Both the position numbers and the translations under genes were made by a program. 64,000 nucleotides of DNA, from positions 1-64,000 of the forward strand of contig NZ_JACIDE010000012.1 in assembly GCF_014196205.1 (NCBI RefSeq). The letters are read 5' to 3'. Source of the DNA: Anoxybacteroides voinovskiense. Lineage in GTDB: Bacteria; Bacillota; Bacilli; Bacillales; Anoxybacillaceae. Numbering within the stretch: position 1 is the stretch's first letter; the number at the start of each line of letters is the position of its first letter. This document shows, in pieces, positions 63,426 through 64,000 of the stretch. Below the pieces are notes generated by a model that worked only from the letters and a program-made list of their open reading frames with translations, was not told the DNA's origin and did not search any database.

Positions 63426-64000
63426 TTACCCCACCCTTTCTGGGTATATATGAGGATGTTGTCCTTGTAAGTGTGCGACGAAATGATCAACCATTTCCGC
63501 ATCCCATTGTGTTCCTTTGCCGCTTAGCAAAATCGATACGGCTGTTTCGACGCTCATTCCTTTTCGATATGGACGGTCAGACGTCATCGCGTCAAACGCG
63601 TCCGCCACCGCAATAATGCGACCAAACAGCGGAATTTGCTCACCTTTTAACCCGTCTGGATAGCCTTTTCCGTCGATTCGCTCATGATGCGAACGAATGC
63701 CCGGAAGCAAATCTTTCACTTCTTCGATCGGCTGCACTTGCCGCAAAATATTTTCACCGAGCACCGGATGTTTTTTAATCCACGCAAATTCTTCATCCGT
63801 CAACCGTCCGTCTTTTAACAACACCGCATCAGGAATCCCTATTTTTCCAATATCATGTAAAATTGCAGACTTATATAGTTTTTGCAGCTGCTCTTCCGGA
63901 AGACGTAGGCGTTTGCCGATTTCTAATGCATATGTCGCCACCCGAAGCGAATGGCCAGCCGTGTATGTATCGCGGGCGTCAAGCGCTGCCACCATCGCCG
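63426..64000 (-). CDS. HD-GYP domain protein, C-terminal part (runs off window)
   Basis: At least 190 residues, open at the right edge. AALDARDTYTAGHSLRVATYAL, HDIGKIGIPDAVLL and HHERIDGKGYPDGLKG are complete HD-GYP motifs (metal-binding HD and GYP loop). The ATG near the edge is probably internal; a sensor domain likely lies outside. Same orientation as the globin-coupled HD-GYP gene, about 140 bp away. Confidence 0.9.
   Translation of the reverse strand, partial: AMVAALDARDTYTAGHSLRVATYALEIGKRLRLPEEQLQKLYKSAILHDIGKIGIPDAVLLKDGRLTDEEFAWIKKHPVLGENILRQVQPIEEVKDLLPGIRSHHERIDGKGYPDGLKGEQIPLFGRIIAVADAFDAMTSDRPYRKGMSVETAVSILLSGKGTQWDAEMVDHFVAHLQGQHPHIYPERVG

Overview
The window looks like chromosome of a moderately thermophilic, spore-forming Bacillaceae, most likely Anoxybacillus or a Geobacillus relative. 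Supporting signs are strong GGAGG-type ribosome binding sites, frequent GTG/TTG starts, a germinant-receptor operon, an alpha/beta SASP, sporulation-type kinases, an S-box, L-box and preQ1 riboswitch repertoire, and CtsR control of clpE. From about 8.8 to 39 kb the gene set mirrors the Bacillus subtilis ykvS - queFEDC - ykvI - clpE - mhqR - mtnDBXW - mtnE - mtnU - mtnK - mtnA - ogt - kinE neighbourhood, with extra genes inserted. The species call is inference from gene content and cannot be proved here.

Layout. 0-1 kb: right-truncated IS607-type element (serine recombinase TnpA plus the start of TnpB). 1-9.7 kb: PAS-GGDEF-EAL protein, a structured mobile repeat, the YvrJ/DUF2922/DUF1659 trio, YodC-type nitroreductase, a sensor kinase, several small genes, a sigma factor and YkvS. 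9.8-12.65 kb: queuosine precursor operon queC-D-E-F behind a preQ1-I riboswitch; queF is split by a 355-nt group I intron. 12.7-16.4 kb: ger receptor operon. 16.5-25 kb: chemoreceptor, YkvI, YtkA-like lipoprotein, clpE with CtsR boxes, and a TetR/ABC-2 exporter operon. 25.1-27.1 kb: lysine riboswitch with an amino-acid permease, then a composite structured mobile repeat. 27.1-36.8 kb: MhqR and the complete methionine salvage pathway split over divergent transcripts, two of them behind SAM riboswitches. 36.8-42 kb: Ogt, KinE-like kinase, B12-binding radical SAM protein, and a group of very small genes. 42-48.5 kb: LacI-controlled sugar ABC importer plus intracellular glycosidase. 48.6-61 kb: chemoreceptor, SASP, ferritin, two near-identical APC permeases flanking a DUF485/ActP symporter operon, an N-succinylamino-acid racemase operon (D- to L-amino acid conversion), and a ThrE-type exporter pair. 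61-64 kb: a gene remnant and two HD-GYP genes, one coupled to globin-like domains.

How the parts work together. Methionine salvage (MtnK, A, W, X, B, D, E, U) recycles methylthioribose to methionine and is shut by SAM. The que genes make preQ1 and are shut by preQ1. Lysine uptake is shut by lysine. Three cyclic-di-GMP enzymes (EAL and two HD-GYP), two chemoreceptors and a CheX-like protein point to motility/biofilm decisions.

Most notable: (1) a complete HEG-less group I intron placed exactly after the catalytic Cys codon of queF; (2) a family of mobile repeats with 9-bp target duplications that carry a four-way-junction palindrome whose arms keep their architecture but not their sequence; (3) a second dispersed structured repeat lying in the leader of mtnW; (4) a globin-coupled HD-GYP protein with a second, degenerate globin-like domain.
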